From Catellatospora sp. KI3 (GTDB taxonomy: Bacteria > Actinomycetota > Actinomycetes > Mycobacteriales > Micromonosporaceae), in contig NZ_JASAMB010000001.1 of assembly GCF_029948125.1 (NCBI RefSeq), positions 62,001 to 126,000 of the forward strand: a stretch of DNA of 64,000 bases. Direction: 5' to 3'. How positions within the stretch are numbered: position 1 is the first letter of the stretch; the number at the start of each line of letters is the position of its first letter. The translations under genes were made by a program, and so were the position numbers. The notes beneath the pieces were generated by a model. It did no database searches. It was not told the origin of the DNA and saw only the letters and a list, made by a program, of their open reading frames with translations. Positions 26,250 through 34,013 of the stretch are shown here, piece after piece.

Positions 26250-26267
26250 ACGCCGGTGACCCGGCGT
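26250..26267 (-). promoter_or_regulatory. hairpin between ribF and rpsO
   Basis: ACGCCGG-TGAC-CCGGCGT is a perfect 7-bp stem with a tetraloop, 70 bases upstream of the rpsO start. It could be part of an S15-binding leader or a processing site after ribF; sequence alone does not decide. Confidence 0.3.
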
Positions 26268-26343
26268 TGGTTCTACGTTACCAGTTGGTGGGAGGACACC
26301 CCGCCGGTATACGGAATGCGCGTTTCACGCCCCAAGATCCGTG

Positions 26344-26401
26344 CAGTTTCGGGGAAAGTGCAGGAATCTCGGGCTCCTTTCGTGCAGTTTCCCCGAAACT
26401 G
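26344..26401. repeat. family A 58-bp palindromic element, copy 2
   Basis: Arms CAGTTTCGGGGAAAGTG (26344-26360) and CAGTTTCCCCGAAACTG (26385-26401) flank a 24-base core with GAATCTCGGGCTCC. It ends 7 bases beyond the ribF stop codon, placing it at the ribF transcript 3' end. Confidence 0.85.
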
Positions 26402-26407
26402 CAGTGA

Positions 26408-27340
26408 TCAAGGAAGGGCGAGGACGGCTCGGGTGCGGGTGACGTCGTCCTCGATGGCGGCGACCAGGGATTCGATGCCGTCGAACTTGAGGGTCGGGCG
26501 CAGGTGCGCGACGAAGTCCAGGGCCAGGCGCTCGCCGTACAGGTCGCCGGAGAAGTCGAGCACGTACGCCTCGACCCGCCGGTCCTGGCCGGAGAACGTC
26601 GGGTTGGTGCCGATGGAGACCGCGGCGGGCAGCCGCTCGTTGCCGCGCACCAGCCAGCACGCGTAAACCCCGTCGGCGGGCACCGCCGCGTACTTGGCCG
26701 TGAACAGGTTCGCCGTCGGGAAGCCGATCTCGCGGCCGCGCTGGTCCCCGCGTACGACGACGCCCTCCAGCCGGTGCGGCCGCCCCAGCACCGCCGCGGC
26801 GGCCGCGACGTCGCCCGCGTCCACGCAGGCCCGCACGTACGTCGACGAGAACACCGTGCCGTCGCCGGTCACCAGCGGCGCGGGCTCGACGCCGAACCCG
26901 AACGTAAGGCCCAGCTTGCTCAGCAGCTCCACGTCACCGGCGGCCTTGTGTCCGAACCGGAAGTTCTCGCCGACCACCACCAGCGCGGTGTGCAGGTGCT
27001 CGACCAGCATGTCGTGCACGAACCGGTCGGCGGGCAGCTTGGAGAACTCCAGCGTGAACGGCTGCACGCACAGCACGTCCACGCCCAGGCCCTCGATCAG
27101 CTCGGCCTTGCGCAGCGGCGGCGTCAGCACGGCCGGGTGCGAGCCGGGCCGCACCACCTCCGACGGGTGCGGGTCGAAGGTCACCACGACCGCGGGCAGG
27201 CCGAGGTCGCGGGCGCGCTTGACCGCGTGGCCGATGGTCTGCTGATGCCCCGAGTGCACGCCGTCGAAGACGCCGATGGTCACCACCGAGCGGCCCCAGC
27301 CGCCGGGCGCCGCGTCGAACCCACGCCACCGCTGCATCAC
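26408..27340 (-). CDS. ribF: bifunctional riboflavin kinase / FAD synthetase
   Basis: RibF phosphorylates riboflavin to FMN and adenylates FMN to FAD. The 310-aa protein has the N-terminal nucleotidyltransferase domain (VVTIGVFDGVHSGHQQTIG near residues 20-37, VVTFDPHPSEVV, VVGENFRFGHKAAG) and the C-terminal kinase domain (GVVVRGDQRGREIGFPTANL, DGVYACWL). The start is GTG 27340 directly followed by ATG, overlapping the truB stop, so translation is coupled to truB as in many bacteria. Confidence 0.96.
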   Translation of the reverse strand: MMQRWRGFDAAPGGWGRSVVTIGVFDGVHSGHQQTIGHAVKRARDLGLPAVVVTFDPHPSEVVRPGSHPAVLTPPLRKAELIEGLGVDVLCVQPFTLEFSKLPADRFVHDMLVEHLHTALVVVGENFRFGHKAAGDVELLSKLGLTFGFGVEPAPLVTGDGTVFSSTYVRACVDAGDVAAAAAVLGRPHRLEGVVVRGDQRGREIGFPTANLFTAKYAAVPADGVYACWLVRGNERLPAAVSIGTNPTFSGQDRRVEAYVLDFSGDLYGERLALDFVAHLRPTLKFDGIESLVAAIEDDVTRTRAVLALP

Positions 27341-28245
27341 TGCTCGCCTCCCACCAGGACGATCTCAGCCCGCGCCTTGCCGTTGCGCTCGGACATCACC
27401 GCGAGCGCGGCGCCGTCCGGACCCACCACACCGTACGGCCCGGTCTGGCCGGTCGCGGGCAGCGGTCCGCCGTGGGACACGGTCCTGGCGGCGTCGGCGT
27501 CGACGGTCCGCACCGGCATGGCGCGGGTCAGGGCCTGCGCCAGCGGCAGCGCCACCGGGTCGGCCAGCTCCGCGAGCTGCTCCAGGGTGTACGACTCGTC
27601 GAGGGTGAACCCGCCGACGGCGCTGCGCCGCAGCGCGGTCAGGTGCCCGCCGACGCCCAGCGCCGCCCCGAGGTCGCGCGCGATGGCCCGGATGTAGGTG
27701 CCCGACGAGCAGGCCACCTCCACCTCGACGTCGACCACGTCATCGAGCTTCGTGACGTTCAGCACGTCGATGCGCGAGATGGTCACCCGCCGGGCGGGCA
27801 GCTCGAACTGCTCGCCCTGCCGCACCCGGTGGTACGACCGCACCCCGTTGACCTTGATCGCGCTCACCGCCGACGGCACCTGGTCGACCTCGCCGGTCTG
27901 CGCGGCCAGCCCCGCCCGGATCTGCTCCTCGGTCACCTGCCCGGCGGGCGCCGAGGCCGTCACGTCGCCCTCGGCGTCGTCGGTGACCGTGCTCTGCCCG
28001 AGCCGGACCGTGCCCCGGTAGACCTTGTCCGTGCCGACCACGTACGTCAGCAGCCGGGTGGCCCGGCCCACGCCCAGCACCAGCACCCCGGTGGCCATCG
28101 GGTCCAGGGTGCCGCCGTGGCCGACCTTGCGGGTGCCCGCGATCCGGCGCACCTTGGCCACCACGTCGTGCGAGGTCATGCCCGGGGACTTGTCCACCAC
28201 GATGAGGCCGTCGGTCACCGGCCGGGTGTTCTTCGCGCTGCTCAC
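27337..28245 (-). CDS. truB: tRNA pseudouridine(55) synthase
   Basis: TruB isomerises U55 in the T-loop of tRNAs. The 302-aa protein shows GLIVVDKSPGMTSHDVVAKVR near the start, the catalytic-Asp motif VGHGGTLDPMATGVLVLG near residue 41, KVYRGTVRLG, and CSSGTYIRAIARDLG in the substrate-binding half, plus the actinobacterial C-terminal extension. GTG 28245 gives VSSAKNTRPVTDGLIVVDK; the far longer open frame upstream is a shadow of the MATE gene. It precedes ribF with an overlap. Confidence 0.95.
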   Translation of the reverse strand: MSSAKNTRPVTDGLIVVDKSPGMTSHDVVAKVRRIAGTRKVGHGGTLDPMATGVLVLGVGRATRLLTYVVGTDKVYRGTVRLGQSTVTDDAEGDVTASAPAGQVTEEQIRAGLAAQTGEVDQVPSAVSAIKVNGVRSYHRVRQGEQFELPARRVTISRIDVLNVTKLDDVVDVEVEVACSSGTYIRAIARDLGAALGVGGHLTALRRSAVGGFTLDESYTLEQLAELADPVALPLAQALTRAMPVRTVDADAARTVSHGGPLPATGQTGPYGVVGPDGAALAVMSERNGKARAEIVLVGGEQ

Positions 28246-28256
28246 AGCCGACCAGC

Positions 28257-29618
28257 CTACGGCTGGGGAAGCGGGGTGACCGGGCTGGGCACGGCCCAGC
28301 GTCCGGTGCGCATCCGCAGCAGCAGCATGACCAGGCGGACCACCATGAACAGGGTCAGCCCCGCCCACACCCCGGTCAGCCCGAGGTCGAAGACGTACGC
28401 CGCCCAGGTCATCGGGAGGAAGCCGGCCAGGGCCGCGACGATGGTGAGGTTCCGCAGGTACGCGACGTCGCCCGCCCCGATCATCACCCCGTCGAGGGCG
28501 AACACGATCCCGCCCATCGGCAGCAGCAGGGCGAACCAGGGCCAGATGAGGGCGGACTGCGTCCATACCGCAGGATCGTCGGTGAACAGCGCGGGCAGCA
28601 CCGCCACGCCCGCCCCGAGCACGACGGCGAACGCGGCCCCGCACCACCAGCCCAGCCAGGTGATCCGGCGGGCGGTCCGCTTCGCGCCCGCCGCGTCGCC
28701 CGCGCCGAGCTCGGCGCCGACCAGCGACTGGGCCGCGATCGCCACCGAGTCGAGCACCAGCGCGGTGAAGAACCACAGCTGCAGCGCCACCTGGTGGGCG
28801 GCCAGCGCGGCGGCGCCGAACCGGGCCGCCACGGCGGCCGCGGACAGGAAGCACGCCTGGAACGCCGCACCGCGCACGATCAGGTCGCGGCTGACCGACA
28901 GCTGGTGGCGCAGCAGCTCCGGCCGCGGTGCCAGCGGCACCCGCTCGGCGACCAGCGCGCGTACGAACAGCAGGCCGGAGACCGTCTGCGCGGTGACGTT
29001 CGCCGCGGCCGAGCCGACCAGGCCCCAGCCGAGGCCGTACACCAGCAGCGGGCACAGGGCGGCCGAGGCCAGGTTGGCGCCGAGCACGTAGTACAGCGGG
29101 CGGCGGGTGTCCTGCACGCCGCGCATCCAGCCGTTGCCGGCCAGCGCGAGCAGGATGAACGGGGCGCCGAGCACCGCCACCCGCAGCCACAGCTCCGCCT
29201 CTCGCGCCACCTCGGCCGCGTCCGGACCGCCACCGGCCAGCGCGCGGGCCAGCGGACCGGCCGCCAGCTGAGTGACCACGAGCAGCGCCAGGCCGGTCAG
29301 CACGGCCAGCCAGGAGGCCTGCACGCCCTCGGCCACCGCGCCGGGGCGGTCACCGGCGCCGAAGCGGCGGGCCGAGCGGCCCGTGGTGCCGTACGCGAGC
29401 ACGTTGCCGAGCCAGACCGCCAGGCCGAGCAGGGTGCCCGCGAGGCCGAGCGCGGCCAGCGGCACCTTCCCGAGATGACCGACGACCGCCGTGTCCACCA
29501 GTACATACAGTGGCTCCGCCGCGAGCACCACGAGCGCCGGCAGCGCCAGCGAAGCGATCCTGCGGTACCCGCCCCCGGCCGTCGAGCCGTCGTCCACGGC
29601 CACCGCGCTGTCGTTCAC
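28257..29618 (-). CDS. MATE/DinF family efflux transporter
   Basis: This 453-aa inner-membrane protein has twelve hydrophobic segments in two homologous halves, the pattern of MATE multidrug exporters (Na+ or H+ antiport). Recognisable stretches are ALPALVVLAAEPLYVLVDTAVVGHLGKVPLAALGLAGTL at the N-terminus and FRADRP-like loops between helices. It belongs to the DinF branch, which often lies beside truB in actinobacteria. ATG 29618 is the frame start. It is 11 bases upstream of truB, so the genes probably share a transcript; a link to flavin or tRNA metabolism is not known. Confidence 0.9.
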   Translation of the reverse strand: MNDSAVAVDDGSTAGGGYRRIASLALPALVVLAAEPLYVLVDTAVVGHLGKVPLAALGLAGTLLGLAVWLGNVLAYGTTGRSARRFGAGDRPGAVAEGVQASWLAVLTGLALLVVTQLAAGPLARALAGGGPDAAEVAREAELWLRVAVLGAPFILLALAGNGWMRGVQDTRRPLYYVLGANLASAALCPLLVYGLGWGLVGSAAANVTAQTVSGLLFVRALVAERVPLAPRPELLRHQLSVSRDLIVRGAAFQACFLSAAAVAARFGAAALAAHQVALQLWFFTALVLDSVAIAAQSLVGAELGAGDAAGAKRTARRITWLGWWCGAAFAVVLGAGVAVLPALFTDDPAVWTQSALIWPWFALLLPMGGIVFALDGVMIGAGDVAYLRNLTIVAALAGFLPMTWAAYVFDLGLTGVWAGLTLFMVVRLVMLLLRMRTGRWAVPSPVTPLPQP

Positions 29619-29643
29619 GGCTTACCGCCTGCCGCTCTGCCGC

Positions 29644-30363
29644 TCATGCCGGGGAAGGGTACGCCGCCAGACGCCTGGCCAGCTCAGCCGAGGTGCCGAT
29701 GGCGGTGCGGTCGTGCGGCACGGTCCGATAGTGCTCGATGAGGTACGCCAGGAACCCCGGCTCGACCTCCAGCGGGTCCACCCGCACCCGCAGCACCTCC
29801 TCCCGGCGACCGGGGCGGCTCAGGGCCAGGTGCAGCTCACGCGGCGCAGTGGGCGTCCACACCACCCCCGTCAACGACGGCCAGGCGATGTCCACCCGGC
29901 GCAGGCGGCGCACGCTCACCTTGTCGTGGTGCAGGGTGACCCGGCGCGGCCGGAGGACGATCAGGGCGGCCAGCACGGCCATCGCCACGCCGACCCCGTA
30001 CTCGGCCGGGTCGTCGACCGTCCCCGCCAGGCACAGCAGCAGCACCGCCCCGGCGTAGAGCGTGGGCCGGTCGGCGGCGCTGAAGCCGGGCGGGCTGCCG
30101 TGCAGGCTCAGCCCCGCCGGCATCCGCACCTGCCGCACCCGGGCCGCCGTGATCAGGAAGGCGGTCAGGAGCAGCAGGGCGATCAGGGCGATGCCGGCGT
30201 CGGCGACCCATCCGGTCCGGGCGGGGGCCGAGCGCAGCCACAGGGCGGTGGCGACCAGGCCAGCCAGGCCGTACAGCCAGGCGAAGCGGCCGAGCGCCCG
30301 TTCCTGCAGGCGCAACCGCGAGATCAGGGTCGCGGCAGCGGGTTCGTCGATCGAGATCGGCAC
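29644..30363 (-). CDS. membrane protein with a PH-like C-terminal domain
   Basis: The 239-aa protein has four hydrophobic helices in two pairs (about residues 25-75 and 100-135), followed by a C-terminal region of bacterial PH-domain character (RPRRVTLHHDKVSVRRLRRVDIAWPSLTGVVW, then ELHLALSRPGRREEVLRVRVDPLE). No catalytic motif is visible. It lies 25 bases upstream of the MATE gene and 45 bases downstream of a 31-codon small ORF, all on one strand. I do not recognise a characterised homologue. Confidence 0.65.
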   Translation of the reverse strand: MPISIDEPAAATLISRLRLQERALGRFAWLYGLAGLVATALWLRSAPARTGWVADAGIALIALLLLTAFLITAARVRQVRMPAGLSLHGSPPGFSAADRPTLYAGAVLLLCLAGTVDDPAEYGVGVAMAVLAALIVLRPRRVTLHHDKVSVRRLRRVDIAWPSLTGVVWTPTAPRELHLALSRPGRREEVLRVRVDPLEVEPGFLAYLIEHYRTVPHDRTAIGTSAELARRLAAYPSPA

Positions 30364-30408
30364 GCCGACAGCGTAGACGGCCGGGGTGCCGACGGTGGGG
30401 ACGATCGC

Positions 30409-30504
30409 CTACTGGCGGGTGTCCATCGAGGTCTGCAGGGCGCGGCGGGCCTGCTCGCGGTCGTCCTCGGTGGGCTGCGGCTGGGGCTTCTTCGACGTGG
30501 GCAT
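30409..30504 (-). CDS. 31-aa small hypothetical protein
   Basis: This short frame encodes MPTSKKPQPQPTEDDREQARR followed by ALQTSMDTRQ. It is hydrophilic, with a Lys/Pro/Gln N-terminus and a probable C-terminal helix (TEDDREQARRALQTSMD). The ATG is preceded at ideal spacing by AAAGGA, and the gene lies in line with the membrane protein gene 45 bases downstream. No family is recognised. The good ribosome binding site and unbroken operon context are the only support. Confidence 0.45.
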   Translation of the reverse strand: MPTSKKPQPQPTEDDREQARRALQTSMDTRQ

Positions 30505-30820
30505 GAGAGCGGTCCTTTGCGAGATAACGGGTCAGCTTGGGTGATCGGCCAGGTGCGTGCCGGGTGCACGCCGTGGTCCGTCCTTTAGCCGCCGCCGTCC
30601 TCGGGATCGCCGAGCCGTGCCGGTGGTGACTGCCTCGCGTCGGGCCGGTTGTGGTGAACCGGAGGTGACGCTCAGACAAAACTATCGTTCAGTTCCACAT
30701 CCTGCACGTACGTTCCCACATCACGGAATCGTGTTCTGGACTCTGCGCACTTCAGGAGTGGCTGAACGGGCAATCAGTCGGAAATGTCTGTTCCGCAATC
30801 CGTCACACCAGCGCACTGGG

Positions 30821-30960
30821 CGGCTGGCGGCTGACGGCTGACGGCTGACGGCTGACGGCTGACGGCTGACGGCTGACGGCTGACGGCTGACGGCTGACGG
30901 CTGACGGCTGACGGCTGACGGCTGACGGCTGACGGCTGACGGCTGACGGCTGACGGCTGG
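30821..30960. repeat. 7-bp tandem array (CGGCTGA), 20 units
   Basis: Eighteen perfect CGGCTGA units are bounded on each side by one CGGCTGG unit, 140 bp in total. Perfect homogeneity implies recent expansion by slippage and likely length variation among strains. It leads within 6 bases into family D copy 3. Confidence 0.95.
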
Positions 30961-30966
30961 GTCAAC

Positions 30967-31120
30967 GGTGATCGTCGCCTGCGGTCACCGTCTGGGTTCG
31001 CGAGCTTGGTGATCGCCATTTGCGGCCGGAATATCCATTACAGGGCTGGGTTCGGACACCAGGCCGCGATCATCGGCTGGAACAGCGCGAAGATCACCAG
31101 TTCCGGTCACAACACCGCGC
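30967..31120. repeat. family D intergenic repeat module, copy 3
   Basis: It begins GGTGATCGTCGCCTGCGGTC, repeats internally as GGTGATCGCCATTTGCGG, and ends GATCACCAGTTCCGGTCA followed by CAACACCGC, matching the ends of copies 1 and 2. Confidence 0.7.
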
Positions 31121-31190
31121 GACTCGCTGTCCGAGGCCCCGGCTTTGAGCCGCCGAGGCCAGAGCTGGCCTCACATTCCGACCGGAGACG

Positions 31191-31328
31191 ATGATCGATG
31201 ACTCTGCCGGGGCCGATGATCGCTGTCTGCGGTCGGAGGCTCGGCTGGAGGACGACGTCCTGACCGCAAACGGTGAAGACGAGCCTGAAGCAAGCTCAAG
31301 GTCGCAACTTCCGGCCAGAACACCGCCC
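31191..31328. repeat. family D intergenic repeat module, copy 4
   Basis: It contains GATGATCGCTGTCTGCGGTC followed by GGAGGCTCGGC, an inverted GACCGCAAACGGTGA, and a right end GGTCGCAACTTCCGGCCA followed by GAACACCGCCC. It is more degenerate than copies 1-3. Confidence 0.55.
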
Positions 31329-31552
31329 AACCGCACCTACGACTCCCCACCAAGTCAGCGATGTTCAGCAGCGCGGCCATCCAAGATCGCAGTCCCCGGT
31401 CACGGCCTCCGCTTCTCGCCGCCTTTCTGACACCGGACAGCGATCACCGAAGGCGGGAAGCGGTGCTGAGGCGGAAGGGGCCGAACGAGGGGGAGGGTGC
31501 CCGGGGCAGGTGCCGAGGGGAGGGCGCCGAGGGGAGAGCGCCCGCGCGAAGG

Positions 31553-31640
31553 CACGGGGGCACGGGGGCACGGGGGCACGGGGGCACGGGGGCACGGGGG
31601 CACGGGGGCACGGGGGCACGGGGGCACGGGGGCACGGGGG
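31553..31640. repeat. 8-bp G-rich tandem array (CACGGGGG), 11 units
   Basis: Eleven perfect CACGGGGG units total 88 bp. Eleven runs of five G separated by three bases on the plus strand make a textbook G-quadruplex-capable sequence. It lies 21 bases beyond the stop codon of the DUF6186 gene. Confidence 0.95.
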
Positions 31641-31661
31641 AAGGTCGGGTGTGGGAGGGGG

Positions 31662-31880
31662 TCAGCGGGCTAGGAAGTGCCAGCCGAGCCAGAACCAGAA
31701 GAGGAGGATGGCCAGTCGGCCGATCGGGAGGCCGCCGAGGTCGTACCGCATGACCAGGGCGACCACGTCACCCAGCGTCGGGATCCGGGAGCCGGGGCGG
31801 CGCGCCGCCCACTCCACCGCCGCCAGCGCCAGCCCGGACAGCAGGAACCCGGCGATGATCAGGGAGCGGCTGACGCTCAT
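31662..31880 (-). CDS. DUF6186 small membrane protein
   Basis: The 72-aa product has two hydrophobic helices (SLIIAGFLLSGLALAAVEWAA and LAILLFWFWLGWHFLAR) separated by RPGSRIPTLGDVVALVMRYDLGG, the pattern of the DUF6186 family of actinobacteria. The ATG at 31880 overlaps the stop of the next upstream gene as ATGA, which decides the start against a longer frame. Function unknown; the short C-terminal tail ends in LAR. Confidence 0.7.
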   Translation of the reverse strand: MSVSRSLIIAGFLLSGLALAAVEWAARRPGSRIPTLGDVVALVMRYDLGGLPIGRLAILLFWFWLGWHFLAR

Positions 31881-32287
31881 CGCCGCACCAGGGCCCAGAA
31901 GGCGCACAGCCAGCCGAAGTAGGCCAGCGCGCGGGCCGCGTACCCGTCGAGGACGGGATCGGCCAGCAGGGAGAGGGTCGGGTAGGCGGTGGTGGAGCCC
32001 ATGCCGAAGGTGAACACCTCGACCACGACGAAGATGGCGATCGGGAGCAGCCACCAGGCCACCCCGGGCAGGAGGCGGGTCGGCGCGGCGCGTCGCGGCA
32101 GGCGGGAGGACATCCCGGCGATGACCATGCCGCCGCCCAGCGCGAGCACGTACAGGTTGGCGGCCAGGGAGAAGGACGGCAGGAGGCCGCCGATGAGGGA
32201 CAGCGGGATGAAGACGGGCAGCATGACCTGTGCCCGCGCCCAGGGGCGCGTCGTCTGGTCGACGGCTGCCTCGGGCGGAGTGTCCAT
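31877..32287 (-). CDS. hypothetical four-helix membrane protein
   Basis: This 136-aa protein begins with a short polar segment (MDTPPEAAVDQTTRPWARAQV) and then has four hydrophobic helices connected by Arg-rich loops, including WWLLPIAIFVVVEVFTFGMG. I recognise no family. It is translationally coupled to DUF6186 by ATGA and lies 63 bases downstream of nrnA on the same strand, so the pair may form a membrane module cotranscribed with nrnA. Confidence 0.65.
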   Translation of the reverse strand: MDTPPEAAVDQTTRPWARAQVMLPVFIPLSLIGGLLPSFSLAANLYVLALGGGMVIAGMSSRLPRRAAPTRLLPGVAWWLLPIAIFVVVEVFTFGMGSTTAYPTLSLLADPVLDGYAARALAYFGWLCAFWALVRR

Positions 32288-32350
32288 GCTCCCGATTGTG
32301 CCCCTATGCCCGGTGTGCGGGGGAGGCTTTTCGCCCGAGTTGTGAGCCTG

Positions 32351-33388
32351 TCAGTCCTGCTCGGCCAGGCACTCCCGGACCGCCGCAATGACGTCGGCGG
32401 CCGTGCCGTGCCCGGTGAACCCGGCCGCGAGCCGGTGCCCGCCGCCGCCGAGCGCGACGGCGATCAGGCTGACGTCGGCACCGCCCTTGCTGCGCATCGA
32501 CACCGCCCATTCGGCGGGCGCGACCTGCTTGAGCAGCAGCGCCACGTCCGCCTCGGCGGTGCAGCGGACCGAGTCGATCAGCGCCTCCAGCACGTACGGC
32601 GGCTGGTCGTGCTTGGCCAGGTCGTCGAGGGTGGCCACGGCGATGACCAGGCCGCGTCCGCCGGCGGCGGCCGGGTCGAGCTCGGCGCGGCCGAGCACCT
32701 CTCCGAACAGGCGGATGGCCCCGAACGGGCGGGTGTCGAAGATGCGGCGGGAGACCTCGCCGACGCCGATGCCGGTGGCGACCAGGCGGGCCGCGAGTTC
32801 GTGCACCTCGGGCGTGGTCAGGTCGAACTTGAACGAGCCGGTGTCGGTGACCAGCGCGATGTACAGGCACTCGGCGATACCCCGGTCGAGCACCACGCCG
32901 AGGCGCCGGAGCAGCTCCGCCGCGACCACGGAGGTGGCCGCCGCGAACGGGTCGACCAGCGACACCTTGCCGAAGCCGGTGTTGGAGGCGTGGTGGTCGA
33001 GCACGACGCTCGCCGCGGCCGTCTCCAGCCGGTCGACGAGTGAGCCGAGGCGGCCCTCGCTGGCGGCGTCGAAGGTGACCAGCAGGTCGGGGGCCGGATC
33101 GGCCTCGGACTCGGGGACGAGCAGATCCATCGCGGGCATGTGCAGCGGCGCGGGCACGGTCAGCGGCCCGGGGAACGTGCACTGCAGGGACTCGACGCCG
33201 AGCTGCCGCAGCCCCTGGGCGAAGCCGAGCATGCTGCCCAGCGCGTCGCCGTCGGGGTTGACGTGGCAGACGAGCAGGACCCGGGCACCGGGCCGCAGCC
33301 CGGTGCGGACGGCCGCGACGGCGGCCGCCCAGTCCTGCTCCGAGGGCCGGCGCGACATCGCCGCGCCGGCCGGGTCCGTACCGGTCAC
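32351..33388 (-). CDS. nrnA: DHH-family oligoribonuclease / PAP phosphatase NrnA
   Basis: The 345-aa protein is a DHH-DHHA1 phosphoesterase of the NrnA type, which degrades 2-5 nt RNA fragments and dephosphorylates 3'-phosphoadenosine 5'-phosphate. DHH motifs are VCHVNPDGDALGS near residue 42 and SVVLDHHASNTGFGK near 130; the DHHA1 domain ends in ALGGGGHRLAAGF. The GTG start overlaps the rbfA stop (GTGA). The rbfA-nrnA order is conserved across actinobacteria and links RNA recycling to ribosome maturation. Confidence 0.94.
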   Translation of the reverse strand: MTGTDPAGAAMSRRPSEQDWAAAVAAVRTGLRPGARVLLVCHVNPDGDALGSMLGFAQGLRQLGVESLQCTFPGPLTVPAPLHMPAMDLLVPESEADPAPDLLVTFDAASEGRLGSLVDRLETAAASVVLDHHASNTGFGKVSLVDPFAAATSVVAAELLRRLGVVLDRGIAECLYIALVTDTGSFKFDLTTPEVHELAARLVATGIGVGEVSRRIFDTRPFGAIRLFGEVLGRAELDPAAAGGRGLVIAVATLDDLAKHDQPPYVLEALIDSVRCTAEADVALLLKQVAPAEWAVSMRSKGGADVSLIAVALGGGGHRLAAGFTGHGTAADVIAAVRECLAEQD

Positions 33389-33870
33389 CGCTGGGCCGCT
33401 GCGCGCAGCGCAGGCTCCTCCTCGTCGTCGGGCGACTCGTCGTCGGAGTCCTCCTCGTCGACCCGGTAGGGCTGCGCCTCGCCCGCGTACTCCGCGCCTG
33501 CGGCCAGCTGCTGCACCTGGGCGTCGCGCTGCTTCGCCTCGGCCAGCAGGTCGTCGATGTGCTTGACGTGCTCCTGGACGTCGTCGGAGACGAACGCCAG
33601 CGACGGCGAGTGGCGCAGGCCCAGGGCCCGCCCGACGACGCCGCGCAGCATGCCCTTGGCGCTCTCCAGCGCGGCGGCGGTGCCCGCCTGGGCTTCGGCG
33701 TCACCGAGCACGGTGTAGAAGACGGTCGCCTCCCGCAGATCGTTGGTGATCCGGGCGTCGGTGATCGTGATCATGCCGAGCCTGGGGTCCTTGATCTGGG
33801 TGCGTACCGCGGAAGCCACCAGCTCCCGCACTCGTTCGGCGTGCTTGCGCACCTTTGCCGGATCACCCAT
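33385..33870 (-). CDS. rbfA: 30S ribosome-binding factor RbfA
   Basis: RbfA binds the 30S subunit and aids 16S rRNA 5' processing, notably in the cold. The 161-aa protein carries the KH-like domain (DPAKVRKHAERVRELVASAVRTQIKDPRLGMITITDARITNDLREATVFYTV) and an acidic C-terminal tail (EEDSDDESPDDEEEP), common in actinobacteria. ATG 33870 has GGAGG at good spacing and the family start MGDPAKVRKHAERV; an upstream ATG in the frame lacks support. Confidence 0.95.
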   Translation of the reverse strand: MGDPAKVRKHAERVRELVASAVRTQIKDPRLGMITITDARITNDLREATVFYTVLGDAEAQAGTAAALESAKGMLRGVVGRALGLRHSPSLAFVSDDVQEHVKHIDDLLAEAKQRDAQVQQLAAGAEYAGEAQPYRVDEEDSDDESPDDEEEPALRAAAQR

Positions 33871-34013
33871 CACGTCACCTCCGCGACCGACGACCGCCAC
33901 CCGGGAACTCCGCGTCGGCCCACTTGCCGCCCACGAGCCCCGAGCAGGGTCGAAACCAACACCATGACACTACCTGCCGTACCCGAACCCCCGCTCGGTC
34001 GCACATGGGCGAC

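Larger units (their letters stand above)
30505..31661. other. 1.1-kb non-coding repeat island
   Basis: The longest gene-free stretch of the window. Positions 30505-30820 hold unremarkable sequence of somewhat lower GC, probably the promoter of the small ORF on the minus strand. Then come a 20-unit 7-bp array (30821-30960), two family D modules (30967-31120 and 31191-31328), a GC-rich stretch and an 11-unit 8-bp G-rich array (31553-31640). Open frames that cross the arrays are repeat artefacts. Confidence 0.75.

Noticed and set aside
30774-31019. Frame encoding repeated QPSAVSR heptapeptides on the minus strand
   Set aside because: A 7-bp array translates as a 7-residue repeat in every frame; no ribosome binding site and no similarity outside the array.
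31365-31635. Nested minus-strand frames with PPCPRAPV repeats
   Set aside because: Produced by the 8-bp CACGGGGG array; no independent evidence of translation.
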